This document shows, one piece after another, positions 15,700 to 22,982 of a stretch of 28,463 bases of DNA. Where the stretch lies: NCBI GenBank assembly GCA_002448555.1, contig DJYV01000101.1, positions 1 to 28,463 on the forward strand. Reading direction: 5' to 3'. Position numbers and translations under genes: made by a program. Position 1 is the first letter of the stretch. Each line of letters opens with the position of its first letter. The stretch comes from Flavobacteriales bacterium UBA6969. Lineage in GTDB: Bacteria > Bacteroidota > Bacteroidia > Flavobacteriales_D > Sanyastnellaceae. The notes beneath the pieces were generated by a model. That model worked only from the letters and a program-made list of their open reading frames with translations. It did no database searches and was not told where the DNA came from.

Positions 15700-17159
15700 G
15701 GATCATTCGCCGGTTCATGGCGTTTACAATGGCTGCGGCAATTGGGCTTTTATCCGATGGCCCCCGAGCCCAAAATGTGGTGCCTTTGGATGCCTTGAAC
15801 ACCCTGCATGACGAGGTGCTGCTGGGGTGGGACGGCAGGGATTTGTTTTACCGCAGCATCCCGCGGACTTCGGATACTGTGAAGGCGGGGGATTGGTTTT
15901 TATCACCAGGCCAGGAATACTCCGCGACACCAGCACGAGGATGGGCGTCGTTCGAAGCATGCCAGCCGATGAACTTGCGGGCTTGGAGCGCCGCGGATTG
16001 GCCGGGTATGGGCGAGATACAGCACGTAACCATTGATGCTGATCGGGGGGTGCTCATCCTGAGCGCTTTGCAGCCCGAGGGGGATTTCGATTTGTTCATG
16101 GCTCAGCGCTCGGGCAGTACCTGGTCCGAACCAATGCCGCTTGCGGGATTGAATACGCCTGCAGATGAGGTCTTTCCGAATTTCGACAACGGCGCGTTGC
16201 TTTTTGCGTCCAATGGCCACCCGGGCCAAGGAGGATTTGACGTCTACTGTTCGGAACGCCGTTCGCATTATGCCAAATGCAAAGGGCTGGGGCATGGTGT
16301 GAATACCGCCGGCGATGAGTTGGCAGCGGTACCAGCGGGCGTCCATGCAGACCATGGCTTCTACGTTTCAGCCGTTCGCATGGGCGGGCGGGGCGTGGAC
16401 TTGTATTGGGTAGGCGCCATGGCCGATGAGGGAGCGGATTGGAAGAAAGAACTAGCGGTGGAGGTCGTGTACCGTCGGGCTCCAGTGGAGTCGGCGTTGT
16501 TTGAAGTTCGAGACCGTGCTGGGGCATTGGTTGTGCGCCGTTCAACCGATGGGCAGGGCCGATTGGTCCTTGGGGCGTTGGCTTTGGATGCGGCGTTGGA
16601 GGTGCAGGTTAGCATGAAGTCGGGCAGAGCGATTCCAGATGGTGCCATCTGCCACGTTTACGAGCGGTGTGGCCGTGCAGACTGTGGTGGGGCCCACTGG
16701 CCTGGATGGAGGCGCGTTCGCAGTTACCGCATTGAAGGTGGGGCTGCGTTTGTTTTCGATTTGCTGCCGTTGGATGCCTTGGAGCGTTGGCCCCGGCCGT
16801 CGGATGAGGATGCCGCCCGTTGGCAGAGCGATGTGCCGACGTGCCTGGTGAAATTTGCAACCGCTGAATACATCCTAAGGAGCAGTGCGGAACAGCAATT
16901 AAAACAGTGGTTGGACGGCTTGAACTGGACAACACAGTCGGGGCATTTTGAGGTGCGGGGCTATACGGATGCACAGGGAGAGGTGGTACGGAATCAGGTC
17001 CTGAGCGAACAACGCGCCGAGCAAACGGCCCGCATGCTGCAGCGCGCTGGGGTCCAGCCTTCGCAAATCCAATGGAGCGGTCACGGTGTGGCTTCCGAAG
17101 GCGCCAATGAAGCCGACCGACGCCGGGTGGAAGTACGCTGGGTGGCGGCCGCTGACTGA
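15678..17159 (+). CDS. OmpA-family protein with PD40-like repeats
   Basis: A 493-residue envelope protein. The N-terminus has a signal-peptide pattern (RIIRR, hydrophobic stretch to about 24, cleavage near RAQ). The middle has PD40/WD40-like beta-propeller blades, recognised from DRGVLILSALQPEGDFDLFMAQR and LLFASNGHPGQGGFDVYCSER. The C-terminal domain (about 388-490) is OmpA-type peptidoglycan binding, with GYTDAQGE and NQVLSEQRA (439-447) matching NxxLSxxRA. It likely anchors an outer-membrane component to the cell wall. The ATG at 15678 is preferred because it supplies the basic n-region; it lies 22 bases inside the DUF3109 gene. An alternative ATG at 15717 would give a poorer signal peptide. 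Confidence 0.88.
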   Translation: MESATSLRIIRRFMAFTMAAAIGLLSDGPRAQNVVPLDALNTLHDEVLLGWDGRDLFYRSIPRTSDTVKAGDWFLSPGQEYSATPARGWASFEACQPMNLRAWSAADWPGMGEIQHVTIDADRGVLILSALQPEGDFDLFMAQRSGSTWSEPMPLAGLNTPADEVFPNFDNGALLFASNGHPGQGGFDVYCSERRSHYAKCKGLGHGVNTAGDELAAVPAGVHADHGFYVSAVRMGGRGVDLYWVGAMADEGADWKKELAVEVVYRRAPVESALFEVRDRAGALVVRRSTDGQGRLVLGALALDAALEVQVSMKSGRAIPDGAICHVYERCGRADCGGAHWPGWRRVRSYRIEGGAAFVFDLLPLDALERWPRPSDEDAARWQSDVPTCLVKFATAEYILRSSAEQQLKQWLDGLNWTTQSGHFEVRGYTDAQGEVVRNQVLSEQRAEQTARMLQRAGVQPSQIQWSGHGVASEGANEADRRRVEVRWVAAAD

Positions 17160-17206
17160 CCGGTTACATTTCCGCTCACAAGGACCAATCCCGGCAGGTG
17201 AATTTG

Positions 17207-17214
17207 TACTTTTG
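17207..17214 (+). promoter_or_regulatory. -7 promoter box of the panD operon
   Basis: TACTTTTG is an exact TAnnTTTG box five bases before the panD ATG. Predicted initiation is within about two bases of the start codon. No -33 TTTG was recognised at the expected position. Confidence 0.63.
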
Positions 17215-17219
17215 CGCCC

Positions 17220-17573
17220 ATGTTGGTTACCCTAATGCGATCAAAGCTGCACCGGTTGACGGTGACGCAAGCGAATTTGAACTACATCGGTTCCATCACA
17301 TTGGATCCTGATTTGCTGGATGCAGCGGAATTGTACGAGGGGGAAAAGGTGCAAATCGTCAACATCAACAACGGTGAACGGTTCGAGACCTACACCATTG
17401 TCGGGGAACGCGGTTCTGGCCAAGTGGGCCTCAATGGACCCGCGGCGCGCAAGGTGCAGGTGGGCGACATCATCATCGTCATTGCCTATGGCCACATGAC
17501 GCCTGAGGAAGCGGCTGTGCACAAACCAACCTTGGTTTTTCCCGATACCGAAACCAATCGCCTCATCTCGTAA
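17220..17573 (+). CDS. panD: Aspartate 1-decarboxylase proenzyme (PanD)
   Basis: Makes beta-alanine from aspartate for pantothenate and CoA synthesis. The 117-residue proenzyme self-cleaves to form a pyruvoyl cofactor; the cleavage site Gly24-Ser25 is intact in NYIGSIT. Other conserved parts are RSKLHRLTVT (Lys9, His11), KVQIVNINNGERFETY, GERGSG and LNGPAAR. The ATG at 17220 rather than the one at 17235 is chosen because it aligns with the family N-terminus and follows a -7 box. The gene is followed after 9 bases by a flippase-like gene and then by rfaE2, forming one transcription unit that ends at the terminator near 19040. Confidence 0.97.
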   Translation: MLVTLMRSKLHRLTVTQANLNYIGSITLDPDLLDAAELYEGEKVQIVNINNGERFETYTIVGERGSGQVGLNGPAARKVQVGDIIIVIAYGHMTPEEAAVHKPTLVFPDTETNRLIS

Positions 17574-17582
17574 TTTGCGAGC

Positions 17583-18554
17583 ATGAAGGCCAAACAAGTC
17601 CTCACCTACGTCATATCCCTCGGCATCGGGGTGGTGTTGTTTTACGGAGCGTTTTCGTTCATTGACGATAAGGAAACGCTGTGGGAAACCATGCGTTCAG
17701 TACGTTGGGAGGGGATTGCGGCCTCGTTCGTTATGGGGTACCTGGCCATCATTAGCCGCGGTTTGCGATGGGGTATTTTGCTTGAACCATTGGGCCGCAA
17801 GGCCGACAAGGCCCGAAGCGTGCATGCCGTGGCCTTTGCATACTTCGCCAACACATTTGTGCCGCGCAGCGGTGAATTGGCGCGGTGTGCCGCACTGAAC
17901 CAAACCGACGATATCCCGGTGGATGAATTGTTCGGAACGGTCATCAGCGAACGCGTGATTGATTTCACCTTCCTCATGGTGTTGACTGTCGCCGCCGTGT
18001 TGGGGAATTTGCCGGCGTTTGTCCAATTGCTGGACGGCGCTGTATTGCCGGATTTGAGCAAACTGCTGGCCTTGGGCGCCATTGCCCTGGGGTTAGTTGG
18101 CGTTGGGGTGTGGAAGCGCAAATCCCTCCTGGCCTTGCCGTTTGCTCAGCGGATTGCAGAGTTTTTGGTGGGGGTGTGGAATGGGCTGAACAGCATCCGC
18201 CACATGAAGCAGAAAGGGCGTTTCATGGCCCACACATTCTTCATTTGGCTCATGTACTTCTTTATGGCCTGGGTCATTTTCAAATCCTTCGATGAGGTGC
18301 AAGACATTACCGTATTGCAAGCCTTGTTCATCATGGTTGCTGGCGGGTTTGGTATGGTCATCCCCGCTCCGGGCGGTGTTGGTTCTTACCAATGGGCGGT
18401 CATGTCGGGCTTCATGGCCTTGGGCTTTGGAAAGGCGCTCGGCCTTGCCGTAGCAAACATCATTTGGTTCACGCAGACGGCCATGATCGTCACCATGGGT
18501 GGCATCGCGTACATCTACCTGCTTGTTTACCGCTTGAGAAAAGACCGCGCATGA
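17583..18554 (+). CDS. LPG-synthase-type (UPF0104/flippase-like) membrane protein
   Basis: A 323-residue membrane protein of PF03706 type with about eight helices. Characteristic parts are SRGLRWGILLEPLG, AFAYFANTFVPRSGELARCAAL, GTVISERVIDFTFLMVL and the late glycine-rich GFGMVIPAPGGVGSYQWAV. It has no catalytic domain and the transported lipid is unknown. It is distinct from the family member at 12930-14012. It lies between panD and rfaE2 with a 4-base ATGA overlap to rfaE2, so a role in envelope lipid or glycolipid supply is plausible but inferred only from this context. Confidence 0.9.
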   Translation: MKAKQVLTYVISLGIGVVLFYGAFSFIDDKETLWETMRSVRWEGIAASFVMGYLAIISRGLRWGILLEPLGRKADKARSVHAVAFAYFANTFVPRSGELARCAALNQTDDIPVDELFGTVISERVIDFTFLMVLTVAAVLGNLPAFVQLLDGAVLPDLSKLLALGAIALGLVGVGVWKRKSLLALPFAQRIAEFLVGVWNGLNSIRHMKQKGRFMAHTFFIWLMYFFMAWVIFKSFDEVQDITVLQALFIMVAGGFGMVIPAPGGVGSYQWAVMSGFMALGFGKALGLAVANIIWFTQTAMIVTMGGIAYIYLLVYRLRKDRA

Positions 18555-19030
18555 CGACTCAAGAACAAGCACTCATTGACGCCTGGCGGGCTTCCGGTGA
18601 GACCATCGTCTTTACTAACGGGGTCTTCGACATTTTGCATGCCGGGCATGTAACCTACCTGCAAGCAGCAAAAACCTTGGGCGGCAAATTGGTGGTCGGT
18701 TTGAATTCGGACGCAAGCGTGCGGATGTTGGGCAAAGGCCCAGAACGCCCGATTAACGAGGCAGCTGACCGCAAAACCGTGCTTGAAGCTTTGCAGGCCG
18801 TGGATGCCGTCATCGTCTTCGAAACGGAAACGCCGGCGGACCTGATTGCAGCGGTGCAGCCCCATGTGCTGGTCAAAGGGGGCGATTATGACCCGGAGGC
18901 TAGTAAAGGCGAAAGCGGCTTCATTGTCGGCTCGGAGACGGTGCGTGAGCGTGGCGGACGGGTGGAGGTGATTCCCCTGGTACCGGGCCGATCCACAACG
19001 AACATCATCAAAAAAAGCCGATCGAATTGA
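18551..19030 (+). CDS. rfaE2: D-glycero-beta-D-manno-heptose 1-phosphate adenylyltransferase
   Basis: Activates heptose 1-phosphate with ATP to ADP-heptose for the LPS core. At 159 residues it corresponds to the stand-alone C-terminal half of HldE. Seen are TNGVFDILHAGHVTYL with the nucleotidyltransferase HAGH at 30-33, LVVGLNSDASVRMLGKGPERPI, VFETETPADLI, VLVKGGDYDP and the final GRSTTNII. The frame is open upstream through the previous gene, but the family starts at this ATG, which overlaps the preceding stop as ATGA. The kinase and epimerase of the pathway are not in the window. The stop codon lies inside the loop of a terminator hairpin. Confidence 0.95.
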   Translation: MTTQEQALIDAWRASGETIVFTNGVFDILHAGHVTYLQAAKTLGGKLVVGLNSDASVRMLGKGPERPINEAADRKTVLEALQAVDAVIVFETETPADLIAAVQPHVLVKGGDYDPEASKGESGFIVGSETVRERGGRVEVIPLVPGRSTTNIIKKSRSN

Positions 19031-19041
19031 CCGGCTTTTTT
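19011..19041. terminator. Bidirectional intrinsic terminator between rfaE2 and accC
   Basis: AAAAAGCCG (19012-19020) pairs with CGGCTTTTT (19032-19040); the stem can extend by TC/GA beyond one mismatch. A-tract and T-tract flank the stem on both strands, so it can stop transcription from the panD operon and from the opposing acc genes. The rfaE2 stop codon is inside the loop. Confidence 0.85.
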
Positions 19042-19060
19042 CGTTGAGGACACAAGGAAA

Positions 19061-20395
19061 TCAAACGTCTTCTTCCTCCATGAATTTCGTGGTGAAATCC
19101 CCGCTGCGGAAGCGGTCGTGGCGCATGAGGCGCTGATGGAATGGGATGGTTGTTTTGATGCCTTCAATGACGTACTCGTCCAAGGCCCGTTGCATTTTCA
19201 AAATGGCTTCCTCCCGGGTTTGAGCAACAACGATGAGCTTTGAAATCATCGAGTCGTAGAACGGGGGAATTTGGTACCCCGAGTACACGTGCGTGTCTAA
19301 TCGCACGCCGTGTCCACCAGGGGCGTGGTAGTCCGTGATGCGTCCTGGGCATGGAGCGAAATTGCGCGCCGGGTCCTCCGCGTTGATGCGGCACTGGATG
19401 GCGTGCATCTGCGGGTAGTAGTTCTTGCCGCTGATGTTTTCGCCCGCCGCCAACTTGATCTGCTCCTTGATCAGGTCGTAGTTGACCACTTCTTCCGTGA
19501 TGGTGTGCTCCACCTGGATGCGCGTGTTCATTTCCATGAAGTAGAAATCACGGTTGGCATCCACCAAAAACTCAACGGTGCCTACGCCCTCGTACTTCAC
19601 GGCTTCTGCCGCCTTTATGGCCGCTTCCCCCATTTTCTCACGGAGTTCATCGGTCATGTAAGGCGAAGGCGTTTCCTCCACCAACTTTTGGTGGCGGCGC
19701 TGGATGGAACAATCCCGCTCAGAGAGGTGGCATGCCTTGCCGCGTTGGTCAGCAGCCACCTGAATCTCGATGTGACGCGGCTCGACCACGAACTTCTCCA
19801 TGTACATGCCGTCGTTGCCAAATGCAGCTCCAGCTTCGCGGCGGGTGGATTCCCATCCCTCGGCGAGGCCTTCGTCATCGTGGCACACCTGCATACCTTT
19901 TCCTCCGCCACCAGCAGTGGCTTTCAGCATGACGGGGTAGCCAATTTTGTTGGCGATTTTGGTCGCTTCCTCCAGGCTTTCGAGGATGCCTTCGTTGCCC
20001 GGAATGGTCGGTACACCTGCGGCCTTCATGGTGGCCTTGGCCGAAGCCTTGTCGCCCATGGCTTCAATCATCTCCGGACTCGCCCCGATGAACTTGATGT
20101 TGTTCTCGCTGCAGATGCGGGAGAATTCAGCATTTTCAGAGAGGAATCCGTAGCCCGGGTGAATGGCGTCGGCGTTGGTGATTTCCGCCGCCGCGATGAT
20201 TTTGGGGATGGCGAGGTAAGAATCCACGCTTTTAGGTGGGCCAATGCACACCGCTTCGTCCGCGAAGCGCACGTGCAGGCTGTCTGCGTCGGCCGTGGAG
20301 TACACAGCGACGGTTTTGATGCGCATTTCCTTACAAGTGCGAATCACGCGCAGGGCGATTTCCCCGCGGTTGGCAATCAGGATTTTCTTAAACAT
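19061..20395 (-). CDS. accC: Acetyl-CoA carboxylase, biotin carboxylase subunit
   Basis: ATP-dependent carboxylation of biotin on AccB, the first half-reaction of malonyl-CoA formation. The 444 residues include the N-terminal FKKILIANRGEIALRVIRTC, HPGYGFLSENAEF, the glycine-rich ATP loop KATAGGGGKGM, SIQRRHQKLVEE, and the active-site MEMNTRIQVEH with Glu288, Asn290, Arg292 and Glu296. The segment after QVEH reads TITEE instead of the common PVTE; I see no reason to think activity is lost. It follows accB by 12 bases. The carboxyltransferase subunits are not in the window. Confidence 0.97.
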   Translation of the reverse strand: MFKKILIANRGEIALRVIRTCKEMRIKTVAVYSTADADSLHVRFADEAVCIGPPKSVDSYLAIPKIIAAAEITNADAIHPGYGFLSENAEFSRICSENNIKFIGASPEMIEAMGDKASAKATMKAAGVPTIPGNEGILESLEEATKIANKIGYPVMLKATAGGGGKGMQVCHDDEGLAEGWESTRREAGAAFGNDGMYMEKFVVEPRHIEIQVAADQRGKACHLSERDCSIQRRHQKLVEETPSPYMTDELREKMGEAAIKAAEAVKYEGVGTVEFLVDANRDFYFMEMNTRIQVEHTITEEVVNYDLIKEQIKLAAGENISGKNYYPQMHAIQCRINAEDPARNFAPCPGRITDYHAPGGHGVRLDTHVYSGYQIPPFYDSMISKLIVVAQTREEAILKMQRALDEYVIEGIKTTIPFHQRLMRHDRFRSGDFTTKFMEEEDV

Positions 20396-20407
20396 GGTGA
20401 GGGATGT

Positions 20408-20911
20408 TTAGGAAGGATCCACCAAGAAGAGTGGCTGATCGTATTCTACAGGGCTGTTGTCGTCCACGAGGATCTTGACAATCTTGCCGCTGACTTCCGA
20501 TTCGATTTCGTTGAAAAGCTTCATCGCTTCGATGACGCAAAGTACATCGCCGTTGCCGACGGTCGATCCAACCTCCACAAAGGTGGGCTTGTCCGGAGCA
20601 GAACGGCGGTAGAAGGTGCCGATCATGGGCGACTTCACGGTGATGTAGTTGTCTTCGTCCGCATTGGCTTTGGGTGCCTCAGGCGCCGCCGCTGGGGCGG
20701 GTGCCGGAGCAGCAGCGGGTGCCGGTGCTTGTGGCATCGCGGCCACGGGGACAGGCATTTGAATGGTCGCTTCAGCTGCTCCAGCTGCGCCTTTCTTTTT
20801 CGGCATTTCGGACTTGATGGTAATCTTAAAGTCCTTCTTCTCAATCTCGACTTCAGTTACACCGGCTTTTGCGATGAACTTGATTAGGTCTTGAATTTCA
20901 GAAATGTCCAT
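20408..20911 (-). CDS. accB: Acetyl-CoA carboxylase, biotin carboxyl carrier protein
   Basis: Carries biotin between the biotin carboxylase and carboxyltransferase subunits. The 167 residues consist of an N-terminal helical segment (1-36), an Ala/Pro-rich flexible linker (about 37-84), and a C-terminal biotinyl domain. Biotin is attached at Lys131 in CVIEAMKLFNEIESE; the LF after the lysine replaces the MM of E. coli. It has an exact -7 promoter box 20 bases upstream of the ATG and is followed closely by accC, so accB-accC form a unit separable from fabH. Confidence 0.97.
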   Translation of the reverse strand: MDISEIQDLIKFIAKAGVTEVEIEKKDFKITIKSEMPKKKGAAGAAEATIQMPVPVAAMPQAPAPAAAPAPAPAAAPEAPKANADEDNYITVKSPMIGTFYRRSAPDKPTFVEVGSTVGNGDVLCVIEAMKLFNEIESEVSGKIVKILVDDNSPVEYDQPLFLVDPS

Positions 20912-20931
20912 GGTTATGACAATTTAGAGGC

Positions 20932-20939
20932 CAAAGGTA
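20932..20939 (-). promoter_or_regulatory. -7 promoter box of accBC
   Basis: Minus-strand TACCTTTG is an exact TAnnTTTG match, 20 bases before the accB ATG, in the 72-base gap after fabH. The leader has no Shine-Dalgarno-like sequence. Confidence 0.6.
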
Positions 20940-20983
20940 GGCAGTTTTAATTGGCCGGTTTTGAGGCCAGGGTATGCCTTGTA

Positions 20984-21967
20984 TCAGCTATTGTACGCCC
21001 ATTGGAGGTACACGGCTCCCCACGTGAATCCACCCCCAAAGGCGGCGAGGATGATGTTGTCACCTGCTTTGAGCTGATGTTCCCAATCGCGCAGGCACAA
21101 CGGAATGGTGGCCGCAGTGGTATTGCCGTATTTCTGGATGTTGATCATCACCTTTTCGGCAGGGAGGCCCATGCGGCGCTGGGTAGCGTCGATGATGCGC
21201 AAATTGGCTTGGTGGGGCACCAACCACGCGACGTCTTCCGGGGCGAGGTTGTTCTGCTGCATGATGTCATAGCTCACATCGGCCATGCCCTTGACGGCTG
21301 CTTTGAATACCGGCTGGCCATCTTGCGTGATGTAGTGCTCCTTGGCGTCGACCGTGTCGTGCGTGGGCGGATGCAGCGAGCCACCGGCTTTTTGGCGGAG
21401 GAAGTTGGCACCTGTCCCGTCTACGTGGAGTTTGTGGTCAATGACCCCGTATTCTTCAGAGGGCTCGAGCAACACAGCCGCGGCGGCGTCACCAAACAAA
21501 ATGCAGGTGGTGCGATCGGCGTAGTCGACGATGGAGCTCATTTTGTCCGCCCCTACAATGACCACCTTTTCGTACCGGCCGCTTTGAATGAATTGGGCAC
21601 CGGTGGTCAGGGCAAAAATGAATCCCGAGCACGCTGCGCTCAAGTCATACCCCCAAGAGTTCACCGCCCCCACTTTGTCTGCGATGAGGTTGGCCGTCGC
21701 GGGGAAGTGCATGTCGGCGGTGACGGTAGCGCAGATGATCAGGTCCACCTCCGTCGCATCAATGCCGCGCTTCTCCAACAGTTCCTTAACTGCTTCTGCG
21801 CCCATGTCCGATGTGGCCTTGGTGGGGTCCTTGAGGATCCGGCGTTCTTGGATTCCCGTGCGGGAACGGATCCATTCGTCGTTGGTGTCGACCATCTTTT
21901 CGAGGTCGGCGTTGGTCAACACATCATCGGGCAAGTATCCTGCTACGGCAGTAATGGCAGCGCGCAT
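20984..21967 (-). CDS. fabH: 3-oxoacyl-ACP synthase III (FabH)
   Basis: Condenses an acyl-CoA primer with malonyl-ACP to start fatty-acid synthesis; in Bacteroidota this enzyme probably sets the branched or straight primer choice. The 327-residue thiolase-fold protein has the triad Cys113 (SAACSGF), His252 (VPHQAN) and Asn282 (KYGNTTAATIPL), plus NDEWIRSRTGIQERR and FGDAAAAVLLEP. It has its own consensus promoter and an unusually palindrome-rich upstream region. plsX, which sits between rpmF and fabH in many bacteria, is absent here. Confidence 0.96.
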   Translation of the reverse strand: MRAAITAVAGYLPDDVLTNADLEKMVDTNDEWIRSRTGIQERRILKDPTKATSDMGAEAVKELLEKRGIDATEVDLIICATVTADMHFPATANLIADKVGAVNSWGYDLSAACSGFIFALTTGAQFIQSGRYEKVVIVGADKMSSIVDYADRTTCILFGDAAAAVLLEPSEEYGVIDHKLHVDGTGANFLRQKAGGSLHPPTHDTVDAKEHYITQDGQPVFKAAVKGMADVSYDIMQQNNLAPEDVAWLVPHQANLRIIDATQRRMGLPAEKVMINIQKYGNTTAATIPLCLRDWEHQLKAGDNIILAAFGGGFTWGAVYLQWAYNS

Positions 21968-21996
21968 GGGCTATTGGTTTTGTTGCGAATAGCCGC

Positions 21997-22004
21997 CAAA
22001 GATA
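21997..22004 (-). promoter_or_regulatory. -7 promoter box of fabH
   Basis: Minus-strand TATCTTTG is an exact TAnnTTTG box 29 bases before the fabH ATG. The place expected for a -33 element (about 22021-22030) coincides with a perfect A/T-flanked palindrome, which could be an operator. Confidence 0.6.
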
Positions 22005-22021
22005 GCGGGTGGAATCATGCG

Positions 22022-22049
22022 AAAAAGCGCTTTTTTCCCGGAATTCCGG
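22022..22049. promoter_or_regulatory. Two adjacent perfect palindromes upstream of fabH
   Basis: AAAAAGCGCTTTTT (22022-22035) and CCGGAATTCCGG (22038-22049) are both perfect inverted repeats with no loop, separated by two bases. They overlap and flank the predicted -33 region of the fabH promoter. A dimeric-regulator binding site is the simplest reading, but no regulator gene is adjacent. The first could also serve as a weak terminator. Confidence 0.4.
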
Positions 22050-22073
22050 TGAAAATGTGGAAGAATGGCATAA

Positions 22074-22100
22074 AAAAAGGAGGCGCTGGGCCTCCTTTTT
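22074..22100. terminator. Intrinsic terminator downstream of rpmF
   Basis: AAAAAGGAGGC (22074-22084) pairs perfectly with GCCTCCTTTTT (22090-22100) around a five-base loop. It lies about 50 bases after the rpmF stop on the minus strand and ends the DUF177-rpmF transcript before fabH. It is symmetric and could act on both strands. Confidence 0.88.
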
Positions 22101-22104
22101 GGTA

Positions 22105-22123
22105 GTTCTGGCCGAGAACGGCC
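22105..22123 (-). other. Small hairpin(s) in the rpmF 3' untranslated region
   Basis: GGCCG (22110-22114) can pair with CGGCC (22119-22123) over a four-base loop. GTTCT (22105-22109) can instead pair with AGAAC (22115-22119), and the two stems exclude each other. It sits between the rpmF stop and the terminator. Function unknown; it may only stabilise the mRNA end. Confidence 0.4.
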
Positions 22124-22147
22124 AATGCTGACATCAAATCGTTTGGG

Positions 22148-22336
22148 TTAGGCTTCCGCCTTTTCCATCACCACTTTGCCTTTGTAATATAACTTTCCTT
22201 CGTGCCAGTGGGCGCGGTGGAAGAGGTGGGGTTGGCCAGTGGTTTGGCATGCAGCTACCTGAGGTGCTGTCAGTGCGTCGTGTGCACGGCGCTTGCGCGT
22301 GCGGGCCTTACTTTGGCGTCGTTTGGGATGTGCCAT
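22148..22336 (-). CDS. rpmF: 50S ribosomal protein L32
   Basis: Ribosomal protein of 62 residues. It starts with the conserved AHPKRRQSKARTRKRRAHD. It has only one cysteine, where many bacteria have a four-Cys zinc ribbon; the Bacteroidota form with GQPHLFHRAHWHEGKLYYKGKVV is seen instead, and it is not a defect. It is 7 bases after the DUF177 gene, the standard pairing in bacteria, and is followed by a strong terminator. Confidence 0.97.
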   Translation of the reverse strand: MAHPKRRQSKARTRKRRAHDALTAPQVAACQTTGQPHLFHRAHWHEGKLYYKGKVVMEKAEA

Positions 22337-22343
22337 GATGGTA

Positions 22344-22889
22344 TTATTTCAAGTCTTTCAATGCGTTCCAACGCGGGTCAATTCCGTCATTCTCATCTGA
22401 TCCCCCATCGTTCGATGACCCATCCGAATCGTTCGATGCTGTTCCGCCTCCGTTCAAGTATGCCGTCATTGCAGGGTCGCATTGGTCTTCGGATGCGTGG
22501 AGCCTGCGCGAGGGCAGGTGCAAATGCATCCATTCGAAGATGGGCTGGCTGAGGTCCAGTTCGTGGCACTCGGGGCCCAATGTCCAAATCTCTTCTTCGG
22601 TATTCGTCGACTCGCCGAGTTGAACCACCAGGCGCTCGTCAAATGCGAGGGGGATTTGAACATCACCAAGGCATCGGTCGCAGGGAAGGATTGCGTGGCC
22701 ATCAAAATGCACAATGCAATCCATTTTCGAGCCGAGCTTGTCAATGGTCACTTCTGCTTCACCGCTGATTTGATCGGTTTCAGAAGAGGGAAAAGATTCA
22801 AAGAACAACGAATCCACCTCCATTTGGAAGTCGTGTTGACCGTGCTTCAGTCCCACGAACGGGATACGAAAGGGTGCCAAGTGATCCAC
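22344..22889 (-). CDS. DUF177 (YceD-like) protein
   Basis: A 181-residue protein of the DUF177/YceD family, members of which affect 23S rRNA accumulation in E. coli and plants. The N-terminus DHLAPFRIPFVGLKHGQHDF matches the Bacteroidota form. The conserved cysteine pair is in LPCDRCLGD (Cys70, Cys73). The C-terminal part is a long Ser/Asn/Asp/Gly-rich low-complexity stretch ending in DPRWNALKDLK. The frame is open upstream, but the family begins at the GTG at 22889, which is preceded by AGGAGG and a full promoter. It is co-transcribed with rpmF, a widespread arrangement. Confidence 0.9.
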   Translation of the reverse strand: MDHLAPFRIPFVGLKHGQHDFQMEVDSLFFESFPSSETDQISGEAEVTIDKLGSKMDCIVHFDGHAILPCDRCLGDVQIPLAFDERLVVQLGESTNTEEEIWTLGPECHELDLSQPIFEWMHLHLPSRRLHASEDQCDPAMTAYLNGGGTASNDSDGSSNDGGSDENDGIDPRWNALKDLK

Positions 22890-22891
22890 AA

Positions 22892-22943
22892 CCTCCTCAT
22901 TTTGGGGAGTGCAAAGGTAGTCACAACAACCCGATTGAACAAA
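22892..22943 (-). promoter_or_regulatory. Consensus promoter and Shine-Dalgarno of the DUF177-rpmF unit
   Basis: On the minus strand TTTG (22940-22943), then 20 bases, then TACCTTTG (22912-22919): a textbook Bacteroidota -33/-7 pair. AGGAGG at 22892-22897, two bases before the GTG start, is the only clear Shine-Dalgarno sequence I found at a gene start in this window, and its spacing is unusually short. These signals decide the GTG start. Confidence 0.72.
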
Positions 22944-22982
22944 TTTCAATTGCCGGCCACATTGCAACTGACCGGAACGGGC

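Noticed and set aside
19310..20887. A 525-codon plus-strand open frame
   Set aside because: It is the complement of accC and accB, both of which are unambiguous; its product is His/Arg/Val-rich without known motifs.
22022..22035. AAAAAGCGCTTTTT as a second terminator after rpmF
   Set aside because: It has no loop and a very short GC core, and a much stronger hairpin already precedes it at 22074-22100; an operator is more plausible.
20951..22105. A 384-codon plus-strand open frame
   Set aside because: It is opposite fabH, and its end runs through the rpmF terminator; no family resemblance.
22148..22336. L32 as a defective copy because it lacks the zinc-ribbon cysteines
   Set aside because: The Cys-poor form with an otherwise intact sequence is normal for Bacteroidota.
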